DNA of 64,000 bases from JAJYSO01 sp964586655. Lineage in GTDB: Bacteria > Bacteroidota > Bacteroidia > Flavobacteriales > Flavobacteriaceae. This document shows positions 44,800-53,580 of the stretch, piece after piece. How positions within the stretch are numbered: position 1 is the first letter of the stretch; every line of letters begins with the position of its first letter. A program made the position numbers and the translations under genes. The stretch spans positions 1 to 64,000 of the forward strand of contig CAZPGY010000009.1 in the NCBI GenBank assembly GCA_964586655.1, written 5' to 3'. The notes below the pieces were generated by a model. That model made no database searches. It was not told the origin of the DNA and saw only the letters and a list, made by a program, of their open reading frames with translations.

Positions 44800-44830
44800 A
44801 AGACATTTTAAATATGAAAATAAAATAAAT

Positions 44831-46201
44831 ATGCATAGAAGAGATTTTATAAAAACCAATAGCTTGTTTGGGTTGGGCGCTTTAATACTTCCGGGCTCAG
44901 TTTTTAGTGGTACTTTGTTTAATTCAAAAGTAAGAATCGGAATGATTGGTACCGGTTTGCGTGGTCAGAGTCATTTGTCGGGTCTGCTCAAACGCAATGA
45001 CGTGGAGGTGACAGCCATTGCTGAACCACAACAACGTATGGTAAAGATGGCTTTGCGCTTGTTTGAAGAGCATCAAAAACCCAAACCCCAACTTTTTGAT
45101 CAAGGCGATTATGATTACCGCAATTTATTAAAGCAAGAAAATGTAGATGCTGTTATTATTTCTTCACCGTGGAATTGGCATCATCCGCAGGCTATAGAAG
45201 CCATGCAAGCCGGGAAAATTACCGGATTGGAAGTTTGTGGAGCCACAACGGTTCAGGAGTGCTGGGACTATGTCAATACTTATGAAGAAACCAAAGTTCC
45301 TATTTTTATGATGGAAAATTGTTGTTATCGCCGTGATATTATGGCGGTATTCAACATGGTTCGCAAAGGGAAATTTGGAGAAATTGTTCATACTGAAGGT
45401 GGATATCGACACGATTTACGTCAGGTTTTGTTTAATGATGGAAAACATGCCATTGGCCACGGGGTCAAGTTTGGTGAAGAAGCTTTTTCTGAAGCACAAT
45501 GGCGAACCCAGCACCACGTAGATAGAAATGGCGATTTGTATCCCACACATGGATTGGGACCAGCGGCTACTATGCTTGATGTTAATCGCGGAAACCGCAT
45601 TACACACCTCAATTCCATGGCCAGTCAGGCGGCTGGGCTTCACGATTACGTGGTTGATTTTGCCGGAGAAGGACATCCAAATGCGCAAGTGGAATTTAAA
45701 AAAGGAGATATTGTGCAAACCATGTTGAAATGTGAAAATGGAGAAAGTATTTTACTCACCCATGATGTTTCCTTGCAAAGACCTTATAATTTGGGGTATA
45801 AGGTTCAAGGAACAGATGGAATTTGGCAAGATTTTGGCGCCGGTGGATTTGATCAAGGGATGTTATATTTTGAGGAGGAAATGAATCATTCTCATCAATG
45901 GGCCAATAGTGCAGAATACCTTGAAAAATATGACCATCCCTATTGGAAGAAATATGCTGAACGAGCTATAGGAGCCGGTCATGGTGGGATGGACTTTTTT
46001 ATGCGTAATGATTTTGTCAATTGCATCAAAAATAATGAGGAATTCCCCTTCGATGTTTATGATTTGGCCACTTGGTATGCGGTTACGCCTTTGAGTGAAA
46101 AATCGATAAAACAAAACGGAGCCCCACAGGAAATGCCCGATTTTACAAATGGAAAATACAAAACCAGAAAACCCGTTTTTGGATTTGAATATTATGGATA
46201 A
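44831..46201 (+). CDS. Gfo/Idh/MocA-type oxidoreductase, GH109-like (alpha-N-acetylgalactosaminidase-like)
   Basis: A 456-residue protein with a twin-arginine signal (HRRDFIKTNSLFGLGALIL). The NAD-binding fold contains RIGMIGTGLRGQSHLSGLL, followed by SPWNWHHPQAIEAMQAGK and GLEVCGATTVQECWD. Downstream YPTHGLGPAATMLDVNRGNR and GHGGMDFFMRNDF are characteristic of GH109 proteins, which use tightly bound NAD to remove terminal GalNAc. It is therefore probably a periplasmic, Tat-exported glycosidase releasing GalNAc; other GH109-like specificities remain possible. Its stop overlaps the start of the nucleotidyltransferase gene by 8 bp. Confidence 0.87.
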   Translation: MHRRDFIKTNSLFGLGALILPGSVFSGTLFNSKVRIGMIGTGLRGQSHLSGLLKRNDVEVTAIAEPQQRMVKMALRLFEEHQKPKPQLFDQGDYDYRNLLKQENVDAVIISSPWNWHHPQAIEAMQAGKITGLEVCGATTVQECWDYVNTYEETKVPIFMMENCCYRRDIMAVFNMVRKGKFGEIVHTEGGYRHDLRQVLFNDGKHAIGHGVKFGEEAFSEAQWRTQHHVDRNGDLYPTHGLGPAATMLDVNRGNRITHLNSMASQAAGLHDYVVDFAGEGHPNAQVEFKKGDIVQTMLKCENGESILLTHDVSLQRPYNLGYKVQGTDGIWQDFGAGGFDQGMLYFEEEMNHSHQWANSAEYLEKYDHPYWKKYAERAIGAGHGGMDFFMRNDFVNCIKNNEEFPFDVYDLATWYAVTPLSEKSIKQNGAPQEMPDFTNGKYKTRKPVFGFEYYG

Positions 46202-47111
46202 AAGCTGCTCCCTCTTAATTTTAGCTGCCGGATTGGGCAGTCGCTATAAAGGACAGAAACAAGTAGATGCCTTGACAGATAAAGGAGAAACCTTGATGGA
46301 TTTTGCGCTTTTTGACGCCTTGAAAGTGGGGATAAAACACTTTGTGTTTGTAGTAAATGATCAGTTTCCCACTACCTATCAAACACGCCTAAAGCAAAAT
46401 TTGACTGCTCACAACGCAAAGGTTGATTTTGTTGAACAGCGCATTGATAAATTTATTCCGAAGACCTTTCAGGAACAATTAAAAAACAGGTCTAAACCTT
46501 TGGGAACTGCACATGCGGTTTATTGTGCTAAAGAGCTTATTCACAATAGTTTTATAACGGTAAATGCCGATGATTTTTACGGACACCAAACTTTTAAAAA
46601 GGCATTTGATTATATGCAACAAGGAGCAATTAATCGAAAGCAGTTTGCCATGATTGCTTTTCGGTTAAAAAATACTTTGAGTGCCAATGGTTCTGTTTCT
46701 CGTGGAATTTGTCGAGTGGAAGCAAAAAGCCTTCAAAAGGTGGAAGAGTTTACAAAAATTGAAAAGGAAGAGGAACGTATTTTAGGGCGAGATGAGGAGT
46801 TAAAAAAACACTCACTTTCAGGAAGTATGCCGGTTTCTATGAATTTTTGGATATTGCATCCTTCATTTTTTGAAATGGCCCGGGTAGGATTGATGAATTT
46901 CTTGGAGCAGACTGATATTTCAGCTGAGAAAGAATGCTATTTACCAAGCCTTATCAATGATAATATTCAGTCACAACAATTGTCAGTTGAAGTATTGCCT
47001 ACTGTTGAACAATGGTTTGGGTTGACTTATCCGGAAGACCGTAAGGAGGGCGTGGATCATATAAAACAACTAAAATCAGCAGGAAACTATCCGCCGCAAT
47101 TGTGGCCTTAA
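46194..47111 (+). CDS. Sugar-1-phosphate nucleotidyltransferase
   Basis: A 305-residue GT-A-like nucleotidyltransferase from MDKSCSLLILAAGLGSRYKG (nucleotide loop LAAGLGSRYKG). An in-frame ATG 15 codons upstream lies deep inside the preceding gene and is rejected. TVNADDFYGHQTFKKAFDYM is the metal-binding Asp region, and the C-terminal half has SGSMPVSMNFWILHP. It would activate a sugar-1-phosphate to a UDP- or other NDP-sugar. Between a GH109-like enzyme and a NahK-like kinase the likely substrate is GalNAc/GlcNAc-1-phosphate. It overlaps the upstream stop by 8 bp and ends 2 bp before the next ATG. Confidence 0.83.
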   Translation: MDKSCSLLILAAGLGSRYKGQKQVDALTDKGETLMDFALFDALKVGIKHFVFVVNDQFPTTYQTRLKQNLTAHNAKVDFVEQRIDKFIPKTFQEQLKNRSKPLGTAHAVYCAKELIHNSFITVNADDFYGHQTFKKAFDYMQQGAINRKQFAMIAFRLKNTLSANGSVSRGICRVEAKSLQKVEEFTKIEKEEERILGRDEELKKHSLSGSMPVSMNFWILHPSFFEMARVGLMNFLEQTDISAEKECYLPSLINDNIQSQQLSVEVLPTVEQWFGLTYPEDRKEGVDHIKQLKSAGNYPPQLWP

Positions 47112-47113
47112 AT

Positions 47114-48139
47114 ATGATGAAACAGATCGAAACAGCGCAAATAAAAACCATTTTTGCAGCTTATCAGTCCATTGAATCGGATTTTACTGCAACAGTATTG
47201 ACATCGGGACATATTAATGTAACTTATTTGATTCATAACGGCGGACAGAATTTTGTTTTGCAGCAGCTAAATACCGCAGTATTTAAAAACTTAAGCCTCG
47301 TTGTGGAAAATATGAAAACAGTGGCTGCTCATTTAAAATCAAAAAGATATCCTAAGCCTGTTTTGACTCCCTTAGCTTTTAAAAAAGGAAGGTTTTTATA
47401 TGCGGGTTCTTGGCGGTTATTGCCTTATATTGATAATACACAGACCTTTGAAAAGGTGCAATCTGTAAAACAGGCTTATCAGGCAGCTTCCTCCTTAAGT
47501 GAATTTCACTGGTATTTAAAGGATTTAGATTGTACTCAAATTGAAAATCCTATCCCCGGATTTATAAATTTTAAACAACGGTATCACGATTTTGAATCAG
47601 CCTTAAAAAAAGCCGATCCGGATCGCCTAAAACAGGCGGAAAAGGCCGTTTCTTATTTAAAAAAGCAGTCCCCTCTCTTGGAACAATGGTTGAGCGTGTG
47701 TCCAAAACTGCCACAACGTTTAATACATGCCGATCCCAAAATTAGTAACTTCTTATTTTCTTCAACTGCGCAAATCAAAGCGATTATTGATTGGGACACT
47801 CTTATGGTCGGGCCGATTTTATATGACTTTGGAGATATGGTACGTTCCTATACCAATTTAAAGGCCGAAGACAATTCACAAAAAGCAGGGGCAAACTTTA
47901 GCTATCCACATTATCAGGCCTTGAAAAAAGGATTTTTAGAGCATATGAGAAATGAGCTCACACCGGCTGAAATCAATCATTTAGATTTGGCCGGAAAGAC
48001 AGTTATTTATGTTCAAGGTATTCGATTTTTGACAGATTACCTTGCAGGCGATTTATATTATACAACGCAGTATCCAAAGCATAATTTAGATCGTGCACAG
48101 AATCAAATTAATTTATTACAAGATTTCTTAAACTATTAA
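47114..48139 (+). CDS. Aminoglycoside-phosphotransferase-fold sugar kinase, NahK-like
   Basis: About 341 residues from ATG 47114 (47117 also possible; the GTG at 47102 lies inside the previous gene). A kinase of the APH/choline-kinase fold: an N-terminal lobe with VTYLIHNGGQNFVLQQLN, the catalytic loop RLIHADPKISNFLF (HxD...N) and the metal loop AIIDWDTLMVGPILYDFGD. Resembles N-acetylhexosamine 1-kinase (NahK), which phosphorylates GalNAc/GlcNAc at C1 and so skips the 6-phosphate route. With the nucleotidyltransferase 2 bp upstream it would make an NDP-amino sugar directly. Confidence 0.83.
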   Translation: MMKQIETAQIKTIFAAYQSIESDFTATVLTSGHINVTYLIHNGGQNFVLQQLNTAVFKNLSLVVENMKTVAAHLKSKRYPKPVLTPLAFKKGRFLYAGSWRLLPYIDNTQTFEKVQSVKQAYQAASSLSEFHWYLKDLDCTQIENPIPGFINFKQRYHDFESALKKADPDRLKQAEKAVSYLKKQSPLLEQWLSVCPKLPQRLIHADPKISNFLFSSTAQIKAIIDWDTLMVGPILYDFGDMVRSYTNLKAEDNSQKAGANFSYPHYQALKKGFLEHMRNELTPAEINHLDLAGKTVIYVQGIRFLTDYLAGDLYYTTQYPKHNLDRAQNQINLLQDFLNY

Positions 48140-48140
48140 G

Positions 48141-48782
48141 ATGCTATCTGCTTCAACCGTTTCGTTTTTTTCTGTTATTGTGGCCACTTATAATAGGGCC
48201 AAACTGATCCGGCGAGCTTTGGATTCGTTGTTGATGCAAACAGAGAAAGATTGGGAACTTGTGTTAGTCGATGATGGAAGTGAAGACAGCACAGCAGATA
48301 TTCTAAAAAACTATATCGATAAGTTTCCTCAAATGCATTTTCATCGGCATCAAAAAAATAGGGGCGTAGTGGCCGCTAAGAATACAGGAATTGCCATGGC
48401 CCGCGGCCGGTATATTACTTTTCTGGATTCTGATGATGCCTACAAAGCCGATCACCTGTTGCTGCGGAAGAAAATTTTACAGAAAGACCCAAGCATTGAT
48501 TTGCTGCATGGAGGTTTTGAAATCATAGGAGATGAATATGTGCCCGATATCAATAAAACCGGAGAACAAATTCATTTATCCCAATGCGCCGTCAGTGGCA
48601 CCTTTTTTATCAAGAAAAGTAAGCTTACCCGATTAAAAGGCTTTGCAGGAAAAACCTTGGGGACGGATGCCGATTTTATGAAACGAGCCCAAGCCCAGCA
48701 CCTGCATATTGAGAAAACAAACCTCCCAACCTATATTTATTATCGCAATCAGAGAGATTCGATTACCAAAAATCACAAGTAG
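48141..48782 (+). CDS. Glycosyltransferase family 2 (short)
   Basis: A 213-residue GT-A glycosyltransferase with SVIVATYNRAKLIRRALDSLL, LVLVDDGSEDSTADIL and the DxD region ITFLDSDDAYKADHLLL. Shorter than usual (most are 250-350), but it has the whole catalytic core. It starts 1 bp after the kinase stop, so it is in the amino-sugar operon and may use the sugar nucleotide made by the two upstream enzymes. Confidence 0.86.
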   Translation: MLSASTVSFFSVIVATYNRAKLIRRALDSLLMQTEKDWELVLVDDGSEDSTADILKNYIDKFPQMHFHRHQKNRGVVAAKNTGIAMARGRYITFLDSDDAYKADHLLLRKKILQKDPSIDLLHGGFEIIGDEYVPDINKTGEQIHLSQCAVSGTFFIKKSKLTRLKGFAGKTLGTDADFMKRAQAQHLHIEKTNLPTYIYYRNQRDSITKNHK

Positions 48783-48857
48783 CCCACAAGGCTTTAATTA
48801 TGCATCGATTTTTATTACCTTTACGCGCTTAAGAAACGAAATACTAAATCTTGAAAT

Positions 48858-49679
48858 ATGTCATATAATCTACTGAAAGGAAAACGGGGAATTATTTTTG
48901 GTGCTTTAGATCAAAATTCCATTGCTTGGAAAACGGCAGAGCGCGTTCATGAGGAAGGCGGAAAATTTGTACTGACCAATGCACCGGTGGCGCTGCGTAT
49001 GGGCGGATTAAAAGAATTGGCTGAAAAAACAGGATCTGAAATTATTCCTGCCGACGCCACCAATGAGGAAGATTTGCAAAACCTGGTGGATCAAGCCACT
49101 GAAATCTTGGGCGGAAAACTCGATTTTGTTTTGCACTCCATCGGAATGTCGGTTAACGTGAGAAAAGGGAAACATTATACCGGTCAAAATTATAAATTCA
49201 CCGAAAAAGGCTGGGATGTTTCGGCCTTGTCCTTTCACAAAACCATGCAAACCCTTTATCAAAAAGAAGCCATGAATGAATGGGGCAGTATCGTAGCTTT
49301 GACCTATATGGCTGCTCAACGCGTTTTCCCCGATTATAATGACATGGCAGATAACAAGGCTTATTTGGAATCCATTGCTCGTAGTTTTGGTTATTTCTTC
49401 GGTACCCAAAACAAAGTGCGCGTGAATACCATCTCTCAATCGCCTACAAAAACAACTGCCGGAAGTGGTGTAAAAGGATTTTCCGGATTTATGGCGTTTG
49501 CCGATAAAATGGCACCGCTGGGCAATGCTGATGGAGAAGATTGTGCCAACTATATCACCACCTTGTTTTCAGATTTAACCCGAAAAGTAACCTTGCAAAA
49601 CCTCTTTCACGATGGCGGATTCTCAAAAATGGGGGTCAGTGAAGCCGTGATGGAAGCTTTTGAAAAAGGAATGGAATAA
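48858..49679 (+). CDS. fabI: Enoyl-[acyl-carrier-protein] reductase (NADH)
   Basis: A 273-residue SDR-family enoyl-ACP reductase completing each fatty-acid elongation cycle. The nucleotide loop is GKRGIIFGALDQNSIAWKTAE, and HSIGMSV follows at the expected place. The catalytic Tyr-x6-Lys is in PDYNDMADNKAYLE, and NTISQSPTKTTAGSGVKGF is the substrate-binding loop. FabI is the target of triclosan-type inhibitors. A TACCTTTA -7-like element lies upstream (about 48814). Its stop is followed at once by MITE copy B. Confidence 0.96.
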   Translation: MSYNLLKGKRGIIFGALDQNSIAWKTAERVHEEGGKFVLTNAPVALRMGGLKELAEKTGSEIIPADATNEEDLQNLVDQATEILGGKLDFVLHSIGMSVNVRKGKHYTGQNYKFTEKGWDVSALSFHKTMQTLYQKEAMNEWGSIVALTYMAAQRVFPDYNDMADNKAYLESIARSFGYFFGTQNKVRVNTISQSPTKTTAGSGVKGFSGFMAFADKMAPLGNADGEDCANYITTLFSDLTRKVTLQNLFHDGGFSKMGVSEAVMEAFEKGME

Positions 49680-49873
49680 TACCGATTAAACCTATAAAAT
49701 AGTTCAATATTTAGGTCTAAATTTTAAATCTCTGCGTTAATTCCGCACGTGCGGGACGTCATAAGTACGGCTATGCCTGCGCCTGTGTCTGCCGACGAGG
49801 CAGGTTTTTTGCCTTGACCTTTAAAATTTATCCTATATATCTTTAGACGATTTAATAGATTAAATTGGTATAA
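49680..49873 (+). repeat. MITE-like intergenic element, copy B
   Basis: Starts TACCGATTAAA right at the fabI stop and ends TTAAATTGGTATAA. Shares with copy A the core CCGCACGTGCGGGACGTCAT, CTATGCCTG, TTGCCTTGACCTTTAAAA and ATCTTTAGAC, plus an extra GCC...GGC hairpin. Same orientation as copy A. Confidence 0.7.
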
Positions 49874-49937
49874 TAAGGAAAACATGGATGAAGAAACCTG
49901 CGGTGTTTTGACGCTTTGGATGGCAAATATGGTCAGC

Positions 49938-50429
49938 TCATCGTTTAAATTCTATCACTTCTAAGTCTTTAATCTCGACACCATTGATTGTAAACCGCAA
50001 CATGGTGCGTTTTTGATGAAATCCTTGCTTACCAATGGCACCGGGGTTCATGTGAAGAAGTTTTAAATTTCTATCATTCATTACCTTTAAAATATGAGAA
50101 TGTCCGCTGATAAATAATTTCGGCGGATTTTTTTTGATTTCTTCTCTAATGCGTCGGTCATACCTTCCGGGATAACCACCGATGTGAGTGATCCATACCG
50201 CTACATTTTCACAATAAAAACGTTGGTGCAAAGGAAAAGACCGGCGGACTTTAGCATCGTCAATATTGCCATAAACTGCACGGAGAGGAGCAAGCTGCTC
50301 GAGCTTTTCAGCTACGCTGATGTTGCCAATATCTCCCGCATGCCACACTTCATCAGCCTCACGAGCATACTTTAAAATCTTTTGGTCCATATAGCTGTGC
50401 GTGTCGCTAAGTAAAAGGATTTTTGTCAT
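49938..50429 (-). CDS. Metallophosphoesterase, YfcE/MJ0936-like
   Basis: A 163-residue calcineurin-like phosphodiesterase. All metal-site blocks are present: LLSDTHSYMD, WHAGDIGNI, VYGNIDDAKVR, WITHIGGYPG and FISGHSHILKV, with a closing HMNPGAIGKQG. Such small enzymes hydrolyse phosphodiesters (YfcE type), and the physiological substrate is not known. It lies convergent with fabI and MITE copy B. Confidence 0.92.
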   Translation of the reverse strand: MTKILLLSDTHSYMDQKILKYAREADEVWHAGDIGNISVAEKLEQLAPLRAVYGNIDDAKVRRSFPLHQRFYCENVAVWITHIGGYPGRYDRRIREEIKKNPPKLFISGHSHILKVMNDRNLKLLHMNPGAIGKQGFHQKRTMLRFTINGVEIKDLEVIEFKR

Positions 50430-50629
50430 GGTGCAATAAATTTTTGAAACCGCAGGAGGTTTTTGGAGTTAAGATTTGCGAAGGGTCTCTATAACTCACA
50501 AATCCCAAATATAGTAGAAATAGGTCGTAAATATTCTGCTGAACCCGCCCGGATTTTTCAGGCTGATGTTTCTTCGTTTTCTAATAAGAAAATGATTTAT
50601 GAATAGGGCTGCGGATTTTCAGAATAAAT

Positions 50630-50785
50630 TTTAAAGCTCAAGATGAAAACCTGCCTTGTCGACCGACGCAGACACAGCCTTAGCAGTGATGAACATTGAG
50701 TTTGTCTTGAGCCTGCCGAAATGTAGCGGTTTGAAATTTAGCCACCAATATTGGCCTTTTATCTTTGCAGGTCGTTTTGGTGTTA
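50630..50785 (-). repeat. MITE-like intergenic element, copy D
   Basis: Minus strand: ACACCAAAACGACCTGCAAA, then GCCAATATTGG and GCTAAATTTCAAACCGCTAC, ending TCTTGAGCTTTAAAATTT; compare copies C and F. The middle has diverged and contains GTCGACCGACGC-type GC-rich sequence. Confidence 0.55.
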
Positions 50786-50830
50786 TTTTTGAATTGGTTT
50801 CCGTGCCCGACAGTGAAGACTTTTTAAGAT

Positions 50831-50866
50831 AAAAAACCGTCCGAAAGTTATTAGCTTCCGGACGGT
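50831..50866 (-). terminator. Rho-independent terminator of the GEVED/FN3 T9SS gene
   Basis: ACCGTCCG pairs with CGGACGGT, extended by AAG/CTT, and on the minus strand is followed by six T. Lies 36 bp after the stop codon of the gene at 50902. Confidence 0.85.
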
Positions 50867-50901
50867 GACCGTTTAAACATAGCAATTTAATCCACTATAG
50901 A

Positions 50902-52827
50902 CTACTCTTTAATAAGTTTGTAAGTCTTTATCTTCCCTTGAATATTAACTTTCATAAAGTAAATACCTTGTTCTAAGTTTCCGGTCCTCAACTGAACTTT
51001 TGTTTCCTCAGGTTGCACATCAATCACTTTTTGGCCGAGCATATTGTAAACCAAAATGTGCTTAATTTGCTGTCCTGCCTCTAAGTTCAGATTATCTTGA
51101 ACCGGGTTAGGGTAGTACACAAAATTCTTAAAGTTTTGCTCTTCAACACCGAGATCCTTATTGGTTTTAAAAGTCTTCGGACCGGCCGGTGCACTTACAT
51201 CATTTGAAAGTGTATCACAGATGGCTGCGACATAAACATCATATTTTGTGTCATCGTTTAAGTTTTGTAGTTGAATGCTATTGGTCGAAGTATACATAAA
51301 AGAACCTCCTTGTCCGATGGTAAAATTATGAGGCCCATAATACACTTTCCAAAAGCTTTCACTGCCTCCTGCATCCCAACTAACATCAGCGTGATGTTCT
51401 CCAATATTGTTTACTTTAATATTGCTTGGTTTGGGACAAGAAGCTTTAATTTCAATGTCATCCACAAATAGATGAAATCCGTTTTGACCTGATGTAGCGT
51501 GAAATCCAAAATAATAAACGCCACTGTTGTTTACGGTAAAACTGATTGTATCTCCAACAGCTTCTCCTGCGACAATTTGAGTATAAACAGCTAATTGATT
51601 ATTCTGTTGACTAGAATCAGCATATATTCCATAGGTCACTTCCATACTTTCAGCATAAAATGAATAATTCCCATATTTATAAGAAATCTGATAGTTTGTG
51701 CCGGCTGTTAAATTGATTCCTTGTGTAAAATACCATGCATCTGCATCTTTACCATTATTAATTTTTTCATGATACAAAACTTGATTTGTAAATCCGGGCG
51801 TTGAAGAATTGGCTATATCATAAGTTTCCCACTCATTTCCATTACCGGTTTGTTGTGAGCTACAGTCGGGAACAGCCGGCAGATTTATACTTTCAAAATC
51901 CTGATAGAAAGGAACATCTGTAGCGATACATTGCGTCTTAAAGGTTATAGGGCCAACTATATCACTTGTGTCGCCAGGACCACAAATTGCTTTTACATAA
52001 ACATCATAACTTTTGTCATCGGTTAAATTTTGCAATGTCTTTTCCGGATTATTATTAACCAAAACCGTATCTCCTGCATTTCCAAGTATGAATCCGTTGG
52101 CGCCATAGATTATCGCCCATTTTTGTTCAGATCCATCCGGAACCCAAGAAATATGAGCTGCATTTTCAGTAATTAAATCAGCACTCAATTTTCTTGGTTT
52201 AGGACAAGTAGGAGGGGGTAAAATATAAATTTTATAATCATGTACTTCCCCATATGTTCTGGGGTTTGATCCATTATTACAAGGAGAATAATCCGTAGAA
52301 TCGGTGGTCACGCCATTCCAACCTACCATTACACGCATTCTGTGAATCCCGGTTGGCGCTGAAATGGGAATATAGATATCAATAGAATCGCCTTGCACAT
52401 AACTCCCTCCTTGATTTGAACTCACCGCGTCTGTAGATACGCCGTATCGCTCTGAGTTTTGAAAAGTATAATCATCATTGGCATCAATCCATAAGGCGGC
52501 ATATTCTGTACCTGTAGAACCGGAAACAACTTTTGCATAGTAATGTTCTCCGGGAAGCAATTCAACTATACCTTGTGAGGTTCGATCGTCATAAGCACCG
52601 GAAGAGCAGCCGGTCCCCAAGTCAATAATAGTGGTTCCATATTCACCGGCCAATTTAAAATCATCAATCATATGACCATTACTACAGCCGTATGAAAAAG
52701 TAGGAATACAATAACTTTGTGCTCTGCTTGTCCAATAGAACAGTGTCATGAACACAAATAATAGGGTCGTGATTTTTGAAGAAGTAGTGCAATAATGCAT
52801 CTGTTTCATTAGTCTAAATCGTTTCAT
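50902..52827 (-). CDS. T9SS-secreted GEVED/FN3 adhesin-like protein
   Basis: A 641-residue exported protein. After a long N-terminal signal (LLFVFMVLFYWTSRAQ-like core) comes a GEVED-type domain (about 45-200) with AALWIDANDDYTFQNSERYG and GEVHDYKIYI. It is followed by an FN3 domain (WVPDGSEQKWAIIYG), a MAM/choice-of-anchor J-like domain (AWYFTQGINLTAGTNYQISY), a second FN3 domain, and a C-terminal T9SS type A tail (YYPNPVQDNLNLEAGQ, VYNMLGQKVIDVQPEE, GIYFMKV). The FN3, MAM-like and sorting domains are close paralogues of those in 442-4008, so the two proteins may work together or replace each other. Own terminator; its upstream region is divergent to a 0.75-kb region with little coding. Confidence 0.85.
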   Translation of the reverse strand: MKRFRLMKQMHYCTTSSKITTLLFVFMTLFYWTSRAQSYCIPTFSYGCSNGHMIDDFKLAGEYGTTIIDLGTGCSSGAYDDRTSQGIVELLPGEHYYAKVVSGSTGTEYAALWIDANDDYTFQNSERYGVSTDAVSSNQGGSYVQGDSIDIYIPISAPTGIHRMRVMVGWNGVTTDSTDYSPCNNGSNPRTYGEVHDYKIYILPPPTCPKPRKLSADLITENAAHISWVPDGSEQKWAIIYGANGFILGNAGDTVLVNNNPEKTLQNLTDDKSYDVYVKAICGPGDTSDIVGPITFKTQCIATDVPFYQDFESINLPAVPDCSSQQTGNGNEWETYDIANSSTPGFTNQVLYHEKINNGKDADAWYFTQGINLTAGTNYQISYKYGNYSFYAESMEVTYGIYADSSQQNNQLAVYTQIVAGEAVGDTISFTVNNSGVYYFGFHATSGQNGFHLFVDDIEIKASCPKPSNIKVNNIGEHHADVSWDAGGSESFWKVYYGPHNFTIGQGGSFMYTSTNSIQLQNLNDDTKYDVYVAAICDTLSNDVSAPAGPKTFKTNKDLGVEEQNFKNFVYYPNPVQDNLNLEAGQQIKHILVYNMLGQKVIDVQPEETKVQLRTGNLEQGIYFMKVNIQGKIKTYKLIKE

Positions 52828-52927
52828 ATCTTTTAATTTTATGGGTTCTGTCTTTATATCAACCTAAAATTAAAATTGTTACCCCTTAAAATTTGTTTTT
52901 TGGCTATTCACCCGCTTTTCGGAATAA

Positions 52928-53125
52928 TTGATCATTATAAATAATTGCGATGACTTGGTCAGAAAAGTAATTAATAATGAGCCTGTTGATAGAACTCGAT
53001 TGGCTTCGGGGAGAAAATTAAGACCAAATCCAACAGGAATGGGTTACAAATACCCTGCTGAACTCGTCCGGTTTTTCAAATTGATGGCGCACTATCACAA
53101 CAAATATAAATGTAAACTTCCGTGA
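52928..53125 (+). CDS. Doubtful 65-residue hypothetical protein
   Basis: A TTG-initiated frame with no family I recognise. Its C-terminal part (GYKYPAELVRFFKLMAHYHN) has a DNA-level relative at about 50537-50580 (AAATATTCTGCTGAAC...CGGATTTTTCAG...TGATG), where the frame is short and broken. It may therefore be a dispersed repeat rather than a gene. No promoter or partner visible. Confidence 0.25.
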   Translation: MIIINNCDDLVRKVINNEPVDRTRLASGRKLRPNPTGMGYKYPAELVRFFKLMAHYHNKYKCKLP

Positions 53126-53494
53126 AAAATTGCACTTGTTATAGAAGAAAATTTACTTGTATATTGTTGCTTATTAAATCTTTATGAATAATCTGTTTCT
53201 CTTAAATCGATGGTTGTTTCCGGTTATAACTATGTGAATATAACCAGAAGCAGGGTTCCTACATTTTACAGAAGTTTTTGCTTGAAATCGTTTCGAATTT
53301 TGGGATGGAGGAGAAACCTGACGCCTGTCAGGTGTGGGCGGTGAAATTATATTGCGGTTATATAGGAAGTCTTTATAGCAGCTCCTTAAAAAGGGGTTGT
53401 ACACTCTCTTTCCTTAATTTTTTAATAGACTGCAATTGCACGCAGTTGAAATAAGTTTGCTTCCTTTTTCTATCCTCATACGCCTTCAATTTCT
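53126..53494. other. Intergenic region with a small perfect hairpin
   Basis: 369 bp with no convincing gene. ACCTGAC-GCCT-GTCAGGT at 53316-53333 is a perfect 7-bp hairpin without a T run. Confidence 0.4.
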
Positions 53495-53502
53495 TATTTT
53501 TG
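53495..53502 (+). promoter_or_regulatory. Candidate -7 element for the paaZ fusion gene
   Basis: TATTTTTG fits TAnnTTTG and lies 78 bp before the chosen ATG (53581) and 45 bp before the alternative TTG start at 53548. No TTG at -33. Confidence 0.4.
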
Positions 53503-53580
53503 TGATCAATCCATCAAAATGGAAAATCTAATGATACTCATTCGGAGTTGATGATAACCAAAATAAAAAATAATATTCTT

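Noticed and set aside
53174..53404. 76-codon minus-strand frame
   Set aside because: Low-complexity composition, contains a small hairpin, no start signal or similarity.
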